Shown here: positions 24,705 through 35,416 of the stretch, piece by piece | Position numbering within the stretch: the stretch's first letter is position 1 | Layout: the number at the start of each line of letters is the position of its first letter | NCBI GenBank assembly: GCA_013399695.1 | Contig: VXAU01001099.1 | Location: 1,925,998 to 1,989,997 of the forward strand | DNA length: 64,000 bases | DNA from: Formicarius rufipectus | Taxonomy: Eukaryota > Chordata > Aves > Passeriformes > Formicariidae | Reading direction: 5' to 3' | Made by a program: the position numbers and the translations under genes | Notes under the pieces: generated by a model | The model's database searches: none | What the model saw: the letters and a program-made list of their open reading frames with translations, nothing else | What the model was told of the DNA's origin: nothing

Positions 24705-26205
24705 TCATAGAATTACAGAATTGTTTATATTAGAAAATACCTTTAAGATCACTGAGTCCAACTGTTAACCCAGCACTGTCAAGTGCACCACTAAGCCATG
24801 TCCCCAGGTGCCATGTCTTTTGAACATGGGTGACTCAGCCACTTCTCTGGGCAGCTTGATAACCCTTTCCATGAAGAAAGTTTTTCTAATTTCCAATATA
24901 AATCTTCCCTTGTGCAACTTGAGGCCATTTTCTCTTTTGCTATTGTTTGTTATGTGGGAGAAGAGACTGGCCCCACCTCACTACAACCTCCTTCCAGATA
25001 GTTGCAGGGAGTGATGTCTCCCCTGAGCCTCCTTATCTCCAGGCTAAACACCCCCAGATGGTCCTTGTAGGACTTACGTTCCAGCCCCTTCACCATCTCT
25101 ATTGCCCTTTTTTGGACACACTCCAGTACCTCCGTGTCCTTCTTGTAGTGAGGGTCCCAAGACTGAACACAGGGTTTTAAGTGAGGCCACAGCACTGCTG
25201 AGTACATGAGAATGGTCACTGCCCTGGTCCTGCTGGCCACACTTTCCGGTACAAGCCAGGATGACATTGACTTTCTTGGCCACCTGGGCACATGCTGCCT
25301 CATGTTCAGCCACTGTCAACCAGCGCCTCCAGGCCATTTTCTGTCATGCAGCTTTCCAGCCACTCTGTCCCTAGCTTGTAGTTCTGCCTGGGGTTGTAGT
25401 TGCCCAAGGTCAGGACCTTATTATCCTAAGGGCAGGACACTTCACCTTACTGAACCTCACATAATTGGCTTTGGCTGACCAATCCAGCCTGTCCAGATCC
25501 CTCTGCAGAGCCTTCCTACCCTTCATCAGATCAACGTTCCCACCCAGCGTCGTGTCACCTGCACACTGACTGAGGGAGCCCTTGATCCCCTTGTCCAAAT
25601 TATTGCTTAAAGGTATGAAACAGGACTGGCCCCAACACTGAGCCCTGGCCAACACCACTTGTGACCAGCCACCAGCTGAATGTAACACCACCACTCTCTG
25701 GGCCTGGCAATGCAGCCAGTTTTTACCCAGTGAAGAGAACACTTCCTGAGTTGCTGCCCCTTCTTCCAAAGGTCATGAACTCCTCTTTTTTTCCTGAGCT
25801 CCAGTCAAAACTCTCTGTTCAGCCACGTTGGTCTTCTTTCCTCCTGGTTTATCTTTTGGCACATGGGGACAGCCTGCTCCTGTGCCTTTAGGATTTTGCT
25901 GCTGGAAGAAGGTCCAGCCTCCCAAGGGACACTGCTAACAAGGTTCCTAAACTGGTCAAAGTCTGTCCATCCAGAAGTCCAAGCTTGCGATTTCTCCTGA
26001 ATCAACTCTTCTTCAAGAATCAAAAACTGTATTACTTTGTGATCACTGTGCCCAACTTGACCCCCAGTTATCACATCACTCACTAGTCCTTCTCTGTTCA
26101 CAAATAAGAGGTGCAACAGGGCACCTCCCCTGGCTGTCTCCCTCACCAGCTGCGTCAGGAGGTTTCCCACTACACACTCCAGAAACCCCTCTCTGCTGCG
26201 TTGTG
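24705..26205 (-). mobile_element. CR1 LINE, 5'-truncated and internally deleted
   Basis: Read on the minus strand, this is CR1 ORF2 followed by the 3' UTR and terminal octamers, whose reverse complement starts at 24705 (TCATAGAATTACAGAATTG). The right part (25745-26205) encodes the C-terminal endonuclease and linker: residues reading GHSDHKVIQF, then KAQEQAVPMCQK and RPTWLNREF. The left part (25330-25740) encodes the later RT palm. The motif B region appears frameshifted, and motif C, normally FADDT, reads CAGDT, so a catalytic Asp is lost. Downstream RKALQRDLDRLD is intact. Between the two parts (about 25740) the RT fingers and motif A are missing. A full CR1 is about 4.5 kb; this is about 1.5 kb. 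It is a dead pseudo-element. Confidence 0.92.
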
Positions 26206-26960
26206 TTTGCAGAACACACCTGGTAAGAAAGAAACAGCTACCATAAAACAAGAGGGACAATCCTTTTAGGGGTTAATAAGTAGATAAAATATGGAGGGGA
26301 AAATTAGTGGGAATAAATGGTCAGCTTGCATGGTAAATAGAACTTAGGAGTATCCAGCTGGTAGCTGTACTGTTCAACATATCCATAAATGAACTTAGAT
26401 ATTAAATTGAATAATGAGAGCATTTGGTGACAGGAAATTATTCTGGAAATCAAACTTAAACATAAAGAGTTACAGAAGAATCTCACAGGAGTGAGTGACA
26501 GCATGCTAGAGTGGCAGATGAAATTTACTGTCAATAGAAGAAAAGGAAAATGTAGATGGGGAAACAACTATAATGCACACAGGAATAAAATTATAACAGA
26601 TATGGCAAATTTAATTTATAGACAGTAAAGCCACATTTTGGATTTGGAGTGCCTCTAGTTAAAGAAATCATCTCTGATTCAGAGACTTTAGAAATCATGG
26701 TACATGGAGAAGTCGCAAAGGAAATATGTGCTGGTTCTTGTTTCAATAGCCAAGAAAATTGACTTTAACCAGTACGCAGCATACACACGAAGGACACTTT
26801 TAACTGCATTTTGTGTTAATGCAACCTCAGCCACATACTGTGTTCAGGTTGGGGTAATACCTTTGAACAAAGAAGTGGTTTCATTGGAGTGAGTCCGGGG
26901 AGAAAAACAAGGATGATTTAAGCTCTAGATAAGATGCTGATCAAACAAAAAGAAGAACAT
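26206..26960 (+). mobile_element. old CR1 LINE, right part
   Basis: Continuation of the decayed plus-strand CR1. CCATAAAACAAGAGGGACAA and GGGAATAAATGGTCAGC, then CTGTTCAACATATCCATAAA (RT motif B-C region, LFNIFIND-like), GAGTTACAGAAGAATCTCAC, GCAGATGAAATTTACTGTCA, and CCACATACTGTGTTCAGGTT (HLEYCVQ-like) occur in the correct order for CR1 ORF2. No continuous frame survives. It is clearly older and more diverged than the neighbouring minus-strand CR1 and of a different, more archaic subfamily. The right limit near 26960 is approximate. Confidence 0.75.
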
Positions 26961-27007
26961 GTTCTCATGGTATCAGGAATTCTTCTAGAGTGGTGGTAAT
27001 TTCTTTG

Positions 27008-27110
27008 GGTTTTGTTTGTTTGTTTGTTTTTTGGTTGTTGTTGTTCATTTGGGTTTTTTTTGGTTGGTTGGTTTTTTGTTGTTGGTTTTTGTTTTTTGGG
27101 TTTTTTTTAT
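27008..27110 (+). repeat. T/G-rich low-complexity tract
   Basis: About 100 bp almost wholly T and G on the plus strand, with (GTTT)n, (GGTT)n and (GTT)n subunits and one CAT interruption. It is the complement of the A/C tracts in the first 10 kb. The hydrophobic 65-codon ORF across it is a composition artefact. Confidence 0.85.
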
Positions 27111-28679
27111 ATTAACAGGACAAAGGGGGAATCAGTATCCACCTAAACAACAGATCCTGGGCCTTTGGCTTCAGTACAGTGTGTTAGACACCAGCTTGCA
27201 TGGATTTAGCTAGCAAAACCTTTTCTTCTTCAGTACTTAAGTAGCTTCTGCATCTTCAGTGTAATGTGTCCCAGCTCCAGAGACTGGCAAAGCATTACCT
27301 GCAGTATATTTTGTCCCTTTAATTAGCCTTTTATAGCCTGGCAAACTCAACTGATCTAGCTCCCACAGTGACAAGTATGGGCTGTGTCTTCTTTTTTTTT
27401 TTTTCAGTAAAATTTAGGAGTACATTTAGAGTTCATGAATTCTTGCATCAGAAGCAGTATATGCATGACCAACCTCCCAGAGACAAGTCTACCAGTATAA
27501 CTGATGATTTTAGCTGTTTTCTAAATCTATTCTTTGCATGTTCATCCCCCCTATCTCCATCATAGTTGGCACAGACTTGAGCAGAATTGTCTCCCGTTCT
27601 TTGTCCTCAGTCTTCTGGCTCCAGATGATGTCTGAAAAAAATTTCACCTGTGTGAGATGCACATATAGGAAAACAAATACTGCCTCTTGCACACAGTGCT
27701 AGCTGATGGAATTATATAGTTAAGGACATTATTAAAGAATAATACAGCTATTAAAATTAATTCCTCACATCTGGTTTGATAAGAGTCCGCTCTTCCCCTT
27801 TATAACCCAAGAAAAGAAGCAGACCAGGTTGGTTTCTTTGTGTTTCTAACACAAAAGGCTGAGCTGTTGCATCTCAAAGCTAAAGTACAGGAAAGAATTG
27901 CATTAATACACACATAAGCCTATGGGATAATTCAACTTCCATTTGAAAATGCTTTTGGACTGAGACTAAAAACGAAACTAACCAAACCTCAAATCTGAAT
28001 TTTATGAGGAGATTAAGAACATAAAGGAGGACAAGTCTGAACTGAAGAGCAAAAGCATTTGTTCAGTTTTCCCCAGACATGGTACTAAACATGATGCTGC
28101 TTTCTAAGCTCAGTGTGGTGCAAATGCAAAAGATGTGTTGTGTCACATTCTGATTTTAACTCAGTGGAATAATTTTCCGTTTTTATGAGTTTCCAAACAC
28201 ACTGATATTTAATAACACATCATGGCTTAATTTGACTGGTGAAGTAAAATTTCAAAATGCTAGTAAAAGTAATATATCCTCTAATTTTTCCCTCTTTTTC
28301 CTGATCAACATGAAACAAACTTGAGGTATCTTAAAATGGTACATGCTTCTTGTATTCACTGTTTCACATGCTCTAAAAGAATGCTTGACTTCTGTTCTTG
28401 TAGAAATTTTCTAGACACTTAGAGGAACTGCTTGTGATTTATCTTGTTTTAAAGGGTGGCAGCAGCAATTTAACTGTTGTAGCATTCTGCCAGAATGAAG
28501 CCACATCTAGCCCAGTATGGCTTTATATAGCCAAGAAGAAAAACTGCTGTGTGAAAACTGTGTGTGAGGTAATTCCTAGAGTATCCCAGCACAGTGCTGT
28601 CCAACTCCAGAGACCTGAGCTTGGTCTGTTGTGGACTATGAGCAGTCAGTCCATTGCTTAAACCTACGGACTAGCTCTC
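27111..28679. other. unassigned AT-rich sequence
   Basis: No gene or named repeat was recognised. A T-run lies at about 27391-27403. ORFs are 75 codons or fewer and lack motifs. Confidence 0.45.
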
Positions 28680-29190
28680 GAATAAAATTATCGTTGTTAT
28701 TTTATCCCTGTTTATCTTTGTTAAAACGATTATGTTGTTCTAAGTGAAATATTTTGGATGGTGTTTTCTTGTAACGGCTTTCTGTTAATAAGTCAAAGTG
28801 AACTTTTTCCCCGGGTGAAGAAAGCTCCCTAATCCCCTGAACTTGTTAGTTGCTGCAAAATGAGCAGCAGTGCACAGATAAAATGCCCTTTGTATGGAAA
28901 TCCAAATCATTTTAACTGAAGATGTGATTTGCTAAGGGGAGACAACATTCTGCTGTACATTTCTGCCGTGAAGAGAGGGGTGAGGAGCTGCTGGCCATAC
29001 CTCCAAGGGCAGGGTTTGGCCCAGTACCTTTATGAAAGAAATCTGATTTGTATGTTTCTTCTCTCTGCAGAGATCAAAGACCATTTACTCAGCTAAATAG
29101 TGAGGGCTAGTGCAGATTTATGGAACCAATTTAGAGAATTAATAAACCACACCATAAATCTTGTTAAGGTCACACTGTATGTGATTGTGC
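28680..29190. promoter_or_regulatory. candidate conserved noncoding element
   Basis: Unique sequence with a homeodomain/POU flavour: ATAAAATTATCGTTGTTATT, ATGGAAATCCAAATCATTTT (POU-octamer-like around 28896-28911), GTCAAAGTGAAC, and AATTAATAAACCACACCATAAA (around 29136-29157, containing a RUNX-like AACCACA). It has two CpGs in otherwise CpG-poor DNA, no ORF and no repeat. Motifs are seen; conservation and activity are inferred. Confidence 0.35.
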
Positions 29191-31985
29191 CTATATGCAG
29201 ACATGGAAATTTGGTATCCTTCCAAGTGAGAAGACTAGCTTTCTTGAGCTTAGTTACAGTAAGTAATTAAATTCATGGCCCTTAAATAATGGATCATTGA
29301 AGAAAGTGTTGTTGGTTGGTTGAATTTTTGGGGTTTTTTTTTTTTGAAATTTTTAAATTATGTGCCCAACCCTTCAAAGTACAGAGTGCTTTCAACTGCC
29401 TTGGACTTTGGTGGGAGTTGAAAACACTTTACATCTTGCAGAATCAAGGCCTTTTAGTGGGTTTCAATAAAAACACCTAAGAATTTTGAAGACTTTGTCT
29501 GGATGCAAATCCTAAATCCCCAGACCTGTCTTTAACACAAACCAATATTTACAGTTTGCATGGTCTTAAGATGTAGTAGCTGGCAAGTATGGTCTGTGTA
29601 ATAGATTGAAGGAGCATGAATAAAAGAGGAATCATCTCATGAATAGAAAGGTTTAAAATAAATGGTATAAGAATAAGCCTGTTACTTAGGAAATTTTCAC
29701 ATCCTTAAATCTTACAGAGAGTCAGAGACATGATCTTTAGGGTTGGAGTTTGTTTGTTTGTTTATTTGTTTTAATTCCCCTTAGGTCAAACCCTGCCCTG
29801 ATAACTGAGCCATTCTCTCTTCTGTGCAGATATAAATCTGCTCCTACACAGCTTTTGGCCCACTAATTCCCTGTAATTGACCTTTGATGTTTTATATATA
29901 TTTCTAGTTTTGCCACTTCAAAAACACTGTTTCCTCCTCAAATTTCAATTAAGGGGGTGTGTATGTGTATATATATATATTAATTATTTTAATTTGGATG
30001 CATGAGGAAATGGCAGGGATATGACTGCACACCCATCCTTTCTTTTTCCTCAGTAGCCTGTGAACCATTTTCAGCCATGTTTGACACAAGGCAAGAGCAA
30101 TGTCTCAAGTCTCAAAGACATGGGGTGTCTGCCAGCAGACCACCTGCACACAGCTTTGTGTTTGCTGCTTTGTGTGTTTCCCCTCATCCGGCTTTCATGG
30201 GAGCTGATGTGGTATTTCAAGCTGGTGGTGGGACAGAGATGTTTAGCAGCAAGGTGGAAGTGCAGGGATATACAGGAGGAGAGAAAAGGTTGAATGTAAA
30301 AATGGGTTGTGGTATCTATGGATCAAATGCATCAGAAAGTGGGGATGGGCAAATTTGCAGCTCCGGAACAACCTCCTCATTTTCCTGGTCTGTGTGTCAG
30401 CCTTGGCAATGAGGTTACCACAGATCTGGAAAGCCTGTGAAGCTGTTTTTTTCATTAATTAGGAAACAGCAAAGCTAAGAGACTGAAGGTATTGAATTAA
30501 CAGTGGTTCTGCATCTCACCCCTAGAGAAAAGGTCAGCTAAATTCTAATGAAATATGTGTAAACAAAAATGTAATCTCCTGTATAGCAGGTCTACTATCT
30601 CAATTTTTATATCCTGCTGGAGAGAACAGTCTCCCTCTGACAAGCCATTTCTAACTCTAGCTCTTGGTTTGAAATGCTGCTTTGAATAGGACATGAAAGA
30701 GATATGATAGTGTGTAGGAAGAGGAGGAAATACAGTGGGAGGAGAGAGACAGCAGCATAGCTGTATTGTCATCTGTCTTGATTATTGTTCCAAAAAACCC
30801 TCCCGTGTGTAGTCACCTGCTCTGATGTCATTTAGTTTGAAGACCTAGAGGTCCTGGCCCTGCTGAGTGAGGTTGCTGGGGCGGTTTTTCGGAGGATTTT
30901 TCTCCCCTTGTCTCTCAGCCTGGCTGTGTGTGGTGAATTCTGCTTGGCCAGAAGAGACAGTTGCAAGCTCAGGCTCTTAGCCACAAGAAAGAGCAAATAT
31001 CTGAGAGGTCCCTGAAGCTGGAAGGTGGCTTTCAGGCTCTTGGAAGGATCCTGAGCCTCAACTCCCCTTCCCTCAGTGTGGCACTGCCTGTGCAGCACAG
31101 CAGTTCCTGCTCCCAAAGCTAACCAATGTTTACAGAGTTAGTGGACTAAGATGCTAAAGACATCTAAGACCTGTTGAGGGCATTTCATCTGTCTGCCCAG
31201 TTGCATATTAATAGGGTGCACTGTAAACCAGGACTCGCAGCTGAAGGGCAGGCAGCTTAGCTCAATTCTTTCAAACTGCTGTGAATGTAATTACACCTAA
31301 CAAATCAGCCTTTGAATGATGCCCACCAAAAACGAGGCACACACAGATTTATTGCCTTGTCTGTGTGTGAGAAAGGCAGAGAATGTGATCTGAAAGGAGG
31401 AGAATAAAAAATTAAAGGATCCCATACAGCGCAGAGTTCTCCCTGGATGTCTAAATTGGAAAAGAGCAGCAAGATTTTGATTTAATTTTACATACATTGT
31501 CAGGTGTTTTGCCTCTCAGAATACATCATATCAAGTCAGTGGCCACAGAAGAGGTGCACAGCGTGGTGCAGAACCACACACTGCATAAAATGGGAAACAC
31601 ACGGTGACAGCTCTGCTACTGTCAGTCACAGAGGCTGGTCCCGTGCGGCAGACCAGCTCTGACTGCGTACCTTGAAGTGCAGCACTAAACATATGCGCTT
31701 GCCTGCTTCTGACAGGGGAATAACAGTTGTATCACTGACTCCAAGGATCTGGAGTGATTTATTTTTCCTAAGCATTCCTGATAGGATATTATTATACATT
31801 GGCTTATTTCCAGCAGTTGGGGTGACATCCAGTATTTTAGCATTATATTCAAAATGCACACACGTATCAGAAAAAGGACTCTAGCTAGGAAAAGAAAAAA
31901 AAAGGAAAAAAAACCCAAGTGACATGAAAACCTTACACTTTCTGAATGCTATGCACATACTCATCAACCAGGGATAATTAGGCCT
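29191..31985. other. unassigned sequence with simple repeats
   Basis: Contains a T-run at about 29333-29346, a (GTTT)n tract near 29748-29770, and a GT/AT microsatellite at about 29957-29980. The 30000-31130 part is GC-richer, with ORFs up to 136 codons on the plus strand and 94 on the minus strand, none with a motif I recognise. It may include decayed repeat DNA. Confidence 0.4.
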
Positions 31986-31989
31986 GTTG

Positions 31990-32190
31990 AAGCCAGTGAA
32001 TACTGAAAACCTACAGAGGGTTTATTTGTTGCACTGAAGGGGTGCAATAACAGGTTTGGTTTCTTTTGCTGTTTGCCTGTCAATCATACTTTTAATTACC
32101 TAATTGTTAGATCTGTTAACAGCCAAGACTGGTTGACAACTTTAGGGTAAAGGGCCTAATAATTTTACTGTCAACAGTACTCCAGTTTTT
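31990..32190. promoter_or_regulatory. candidate homeodomain/PBX-type enhancer
   Basis: CTGTCAATCA at 32077-32086 is the exact reverse complement of the PREP/MEIS-PBX consensus TGATTGACAG. Seven bases later lie TAATTA (32093-32098) and CTAATTG (32100-32106), typical homeodomain cores. TTGACAACTTTAGGG, GGGCCTAATAATTTTAC and TGTCAACAG follow within 90 bp. The block is unique, ORF-free and not low-complexity. The compact arrangement is what vertebrate developmental enhancers often show, but binding and conservation are inference. Confidence 0.4.
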
Positions 32191-32694
32191 TCAGTACAAG
32201 GAAAGAAAACAAATGCAGCCTTCAACACAAACAAATGGAAAAAACAGCTCCAAAGGCAGCGTGAAGCAAACGACAGGCAAGCTGTAGCACACTCAAATGA
32301 TCAAGCTGCTGTAAGTGGATGAGCATTGTGTGTGGAGTTTTCCACACTGGGGTTGTTATTTGCCTTTGCCTAAAGTCTGAATTGAACCACAATTTGTGCT
32401 AAGCATATAAAAAGTTTGAGAAGTTCAGTTTTAGTTAAAAAGCAAGGACATTAGTGAAGTGGTTTTTACCTGTGAAAAGTTTTGTTGACTCTTTTTATTC
32501 CCCCAGACATTTTTGATGGTAGGAAGGACCAAATCTTGACAGTGCTGCTCAACGTAGGTATGACTGTCAGGAGTAAAATACACCCTGTGCAGTCTTCCTC
32601 AAAACTGAACTTGAGCTGACCGTGTCTGTGCCTTGTAGCTGCACAACAGACAAATGTCTGGGTGATGTTAAAAGGGAACTGAGAAACTTCGTGA
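32191..32694. other. unassigned sequence
   Basis: Unique sequence. The 32380-32460 part could be an extension of the regulatory candidate upstream. A 93-codon minus-strand ORF (32466-32747) runs into the CR1 copy and has no motif of its own. Confidence 0.4.
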
Positions 32695-33090
32695 AGCCAA
32701 ATAAGATCACTTGGTCTGTTCAGCCTGGAGTGACTGAGAGGAGACATTGTGATCTACAGCTTCCTTGTGAGTGGAAGAGGAGGGGCAGGCACTGATCTCT
32801 GTGGTGACCAGTGACAGAATCCTAGAAACCAAGGGAGTGGCCTGATGCTGTTTCAGAGGAGGTTTAGGTCGGGTATTAGACAAAGGTTCTTTACCAGAGC
32901 ATGGTTGGGCACTGGAACAGGCTCCCCAGGGCAGTGGTCACAGTGCCAAACCTGACAGAGTTCAAGAAGTGTCTGGACAATACTCTCGGGCAGATGGTGT
33001 GAGTCTTGGGGATGGTCCTGTGCAGGGCCAGGAGCTGGACTCGATGATCCTCCTGTGTTCCTCGCAACTCAGCATATTCTGTGGTTCTGA
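32695..33090 (+). mobile_element. CR1 LINE 3' end
   Basis: In order: CTGTTCAGCCTGGAGTGAC, a decayed middle, GAGGTTTAGGTCGGGTATTA, GCACTGGAACAGGCTCCCCA, TGGTGTGAGTCTTGGGGATG, GGGCCAGGAGCTGGACTCGA, and a final TATTCTGTGGTTCTG octamer remnant. This is the terminal ~400 bp of CR1, almost all 3' UTR. It is the best-preserved tail in the window and belongs to the same general subfamily as the tail at 13.9 kb. No coding sequence remains. Confidence 0.88.
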
Positions 33091-33182
33091 TAAGTCCCCC
33101 TGGTGCACACTGAGCTTTCTAGTCCAGGGTATGATTCAGACAAAGAACCTCCTTCCAGGAAGAGAGCATAGCCTTAAAGTAA

Positions 33183-33204
33183 TTTTTTCTTTCTTTCTTT
33201 CTTA
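33183..33204 (+). repeat. (TTTC)n microsatellite
   Basis: Short run of about five TTTC units after a T-run, following a moderately AT-rich flank. It is potentially polymorphic. No function is suggested. Confidence 0.85.
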
Positions 33205-34600
33205 AAATCATTTCTTCCTTCATACCCACATATATTCCAGCGTTGTGGCTGATACATTGGCATACTACTACGTAATTTGCTAGCTATTTAGTAATGGGCA
33301 TGTGTTATTACTAGTTAGGGTATGGAAACATGTAGGGGACAGAATTATGACAGATGCTTCTCTGCAATCAGCTATCTATGAATAATTTGTAAGGCATAGT
33401 CTGGCCTAAAGATATCACACTGTTTTAAAAACAATTAATTTTTTAATTTGCTTTTTATCTCTGTCTTCATTTTTGTGGGATAAAAACAGATTACAACTTC
33501 ACTGGGAGCCAAGTATTCCTCTAACTAGAATGGAGCATTTGATGTGACCAAAGGTTTACTCCTATCATTGGAGTCACTAGTTCAGTTTTCTCCTTTTGGA
33601 TCAGTGTTTAGGCTATGGGAGTTTTCATCATGATGAGGTAATGCTTCTATTTTGTCTTTTATTGATTAACTCTTTTCCCACATTCTTCTGGCAGAGTGCA
33701 AAGGTTTGTAAAGCATGGGAGGCTTTGTCAGGAGCTTACCCTTACTAAACTTGGTTACTTTTACTAATTCCCTGGCAGTTTCTTAAATACTGTTACTACA
33801 AAACCATAAAATATTCCTGTGCAAATGCTGTGCCAACCTGTAACTGGTTTCTTCCTCAAATAGTGACCAAGAGGAATAATGTCAGTTTACCTTAGATTTT
33901 AGCTCAGTCATGGTTACAGATTACTGGTTATATTGTTTGCTCATAATGCATAAAGAAAATCAAAAGGAATCTCTTCAAGAGGCAGGCTAGTTGTAGCCTA
34001 TTTCCTCTCATGTTGTGGAGAAGAGGGGTGTAAAGCAAAATATTTACTTTCAAGGGATGTAAAAATTGCTATTCTAAACATGCTTATCATTAAAGGTTCT
34101 GATCCAGAGAACATTAAAACCCATTATTAGACTCTACAAATTTAAAGAGGTTTAGATCAGACCCTAACAGGCCACATCTGAGCATTTTTACAGAATCTGG
34201 TGGACTGCAAAAAAAAGTATTTCATAAAACCTTTTCGTGCTACTGCTGTTGACATCCTCACTGACAAGTCCAATGTCATAATTTCACTGTTTCCAGCTGG
34301 CATTAGATTTTGGAGCAGAATTATGGCTCCATTCCTCAGTGTGTTCACTCGTCCTGTAGCAGGAGTCAACATAACAGAAGCCAACTGAGACAAACTTGAA
34401 GTATCCTGGTAGGGCTTGCCGAGATGTACACAAGGAGATATGATGATTATTTTTTTTTCCACTTTTAGACTTGATGCACAGAGACAAGAAAATTACTGGG
34501 AGTTGTGTTAAATGACCCAAAAATTAACAGTATGCTATTGTTTCTCATCTTTGCTTTTTTGCTCTTTTCTTGGTATCTTAAAATGTTTTATACAAATTGC
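33205..34600. other. unassigned AT-rich sequence
   Basis: No gene or named repeat was recognised. ORFs are 101 codons or fewer, overlapping on both strands around 34157-34520, without motifs. Confidence 0.45.
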
Positions 34601-35416
34601 TTACAGCTCATATGTCTGCACATTAACAAAGCAGAAGGTTGCTGTTTTATAACACAGCCTTAGGTTGAGTGACTGGTACCAGGGTGCCCCTTGGGGGGCA
34701 TATGGGTCTGTTGCTGATTTTTCCATCACAATAAAGCAAACTTCAGCAAGGCTGGTGTAATAGCAAGATCCAGGTCGCAGATATAGATAAAGAAAATTGC
34801 TCCTGAGGAGGGGGAAAGTAATGGGGTTGTGCTGGTTGCTCAAAGCCTGGCTATAGCCAACATCCCTCCTTGCTCTTTCATTTTGTGCAGGGTAAGAGTG
34901 CTTGTAAAACTCAGCTGCCTGTTCATTGATAGATCTGATGTAAATAAACTTGTCCAAAATGATAGTCAGTGTTCTCTGTGTAAATCCAGGGCTTTTCCTT
35001 GGTACCCTCTGGGACATGCCCTGTGCCCTTCCACCTTCAAGTCTGGGAATTATCTGGGGAGGCTGGGGTGTCCCTCTGCAGCCTGCATAGGGGTGGGAAG
35101 GCATGGTGTCTCTCAAGGCCAGCTGCTTTTGGCAGCCAAGACCCTGCTCCTGCTTTGGTGTGATCCCTCTCTTAAGCTTTTCTCCTGTTCTATCCATTCC
35201 TCCGCCCCTGTTTTGCCAGCGATTCCCATGTTTAGGGTCACTCTGGGTAATTTTGAGAGCCAGACTGAGATGGACTCTCAGAATGGAGCCTCCAGTCCTT
35301 GCCCTCTCTGCTGCAGAGAACTGACTGCATACCCTGGTGTCCTGTGGTGCCTTTTCTGTACTTTCTGTGGTTTCAATGTCAAGCTAAATGCTTTTCATGG
35401 GGTATTTTCCAAGTAA
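34601..35416. other. GC-richer block with overlapping ORFs on both strands
   Basis: Carries the two longest ORFs in the window: 198 codons on the minus strand (34601-35197) and 195 codons on the plus strand (34829-35416), overlapping antisense for about 370 bp. Neither shows a domain, signal peptide or family motif that I recognise. The block is visibly richer in G and C than its flanks, which by itself lowers stop-codon frequency. A decayed retroelement or LTR is possible, but I see no terminal repeats, primer-binding site or target duplication. I do not call either ORF a gene. Confidence 0.4.

Noticed and set aside
25805..26260. 151-codon minus-strand ORF as a host gene
   Set aside because: It is the CR1 ORF2 endonuclease/linker region (GHSDHK and WLNRE motifs), so it is annotated as part of the mobile element.
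30002..30412. 136-codon plus-strand ORF
   Set aside because: Lies in GC-richer DNA, has no motif, and overlapping ORFs exist in other frames.
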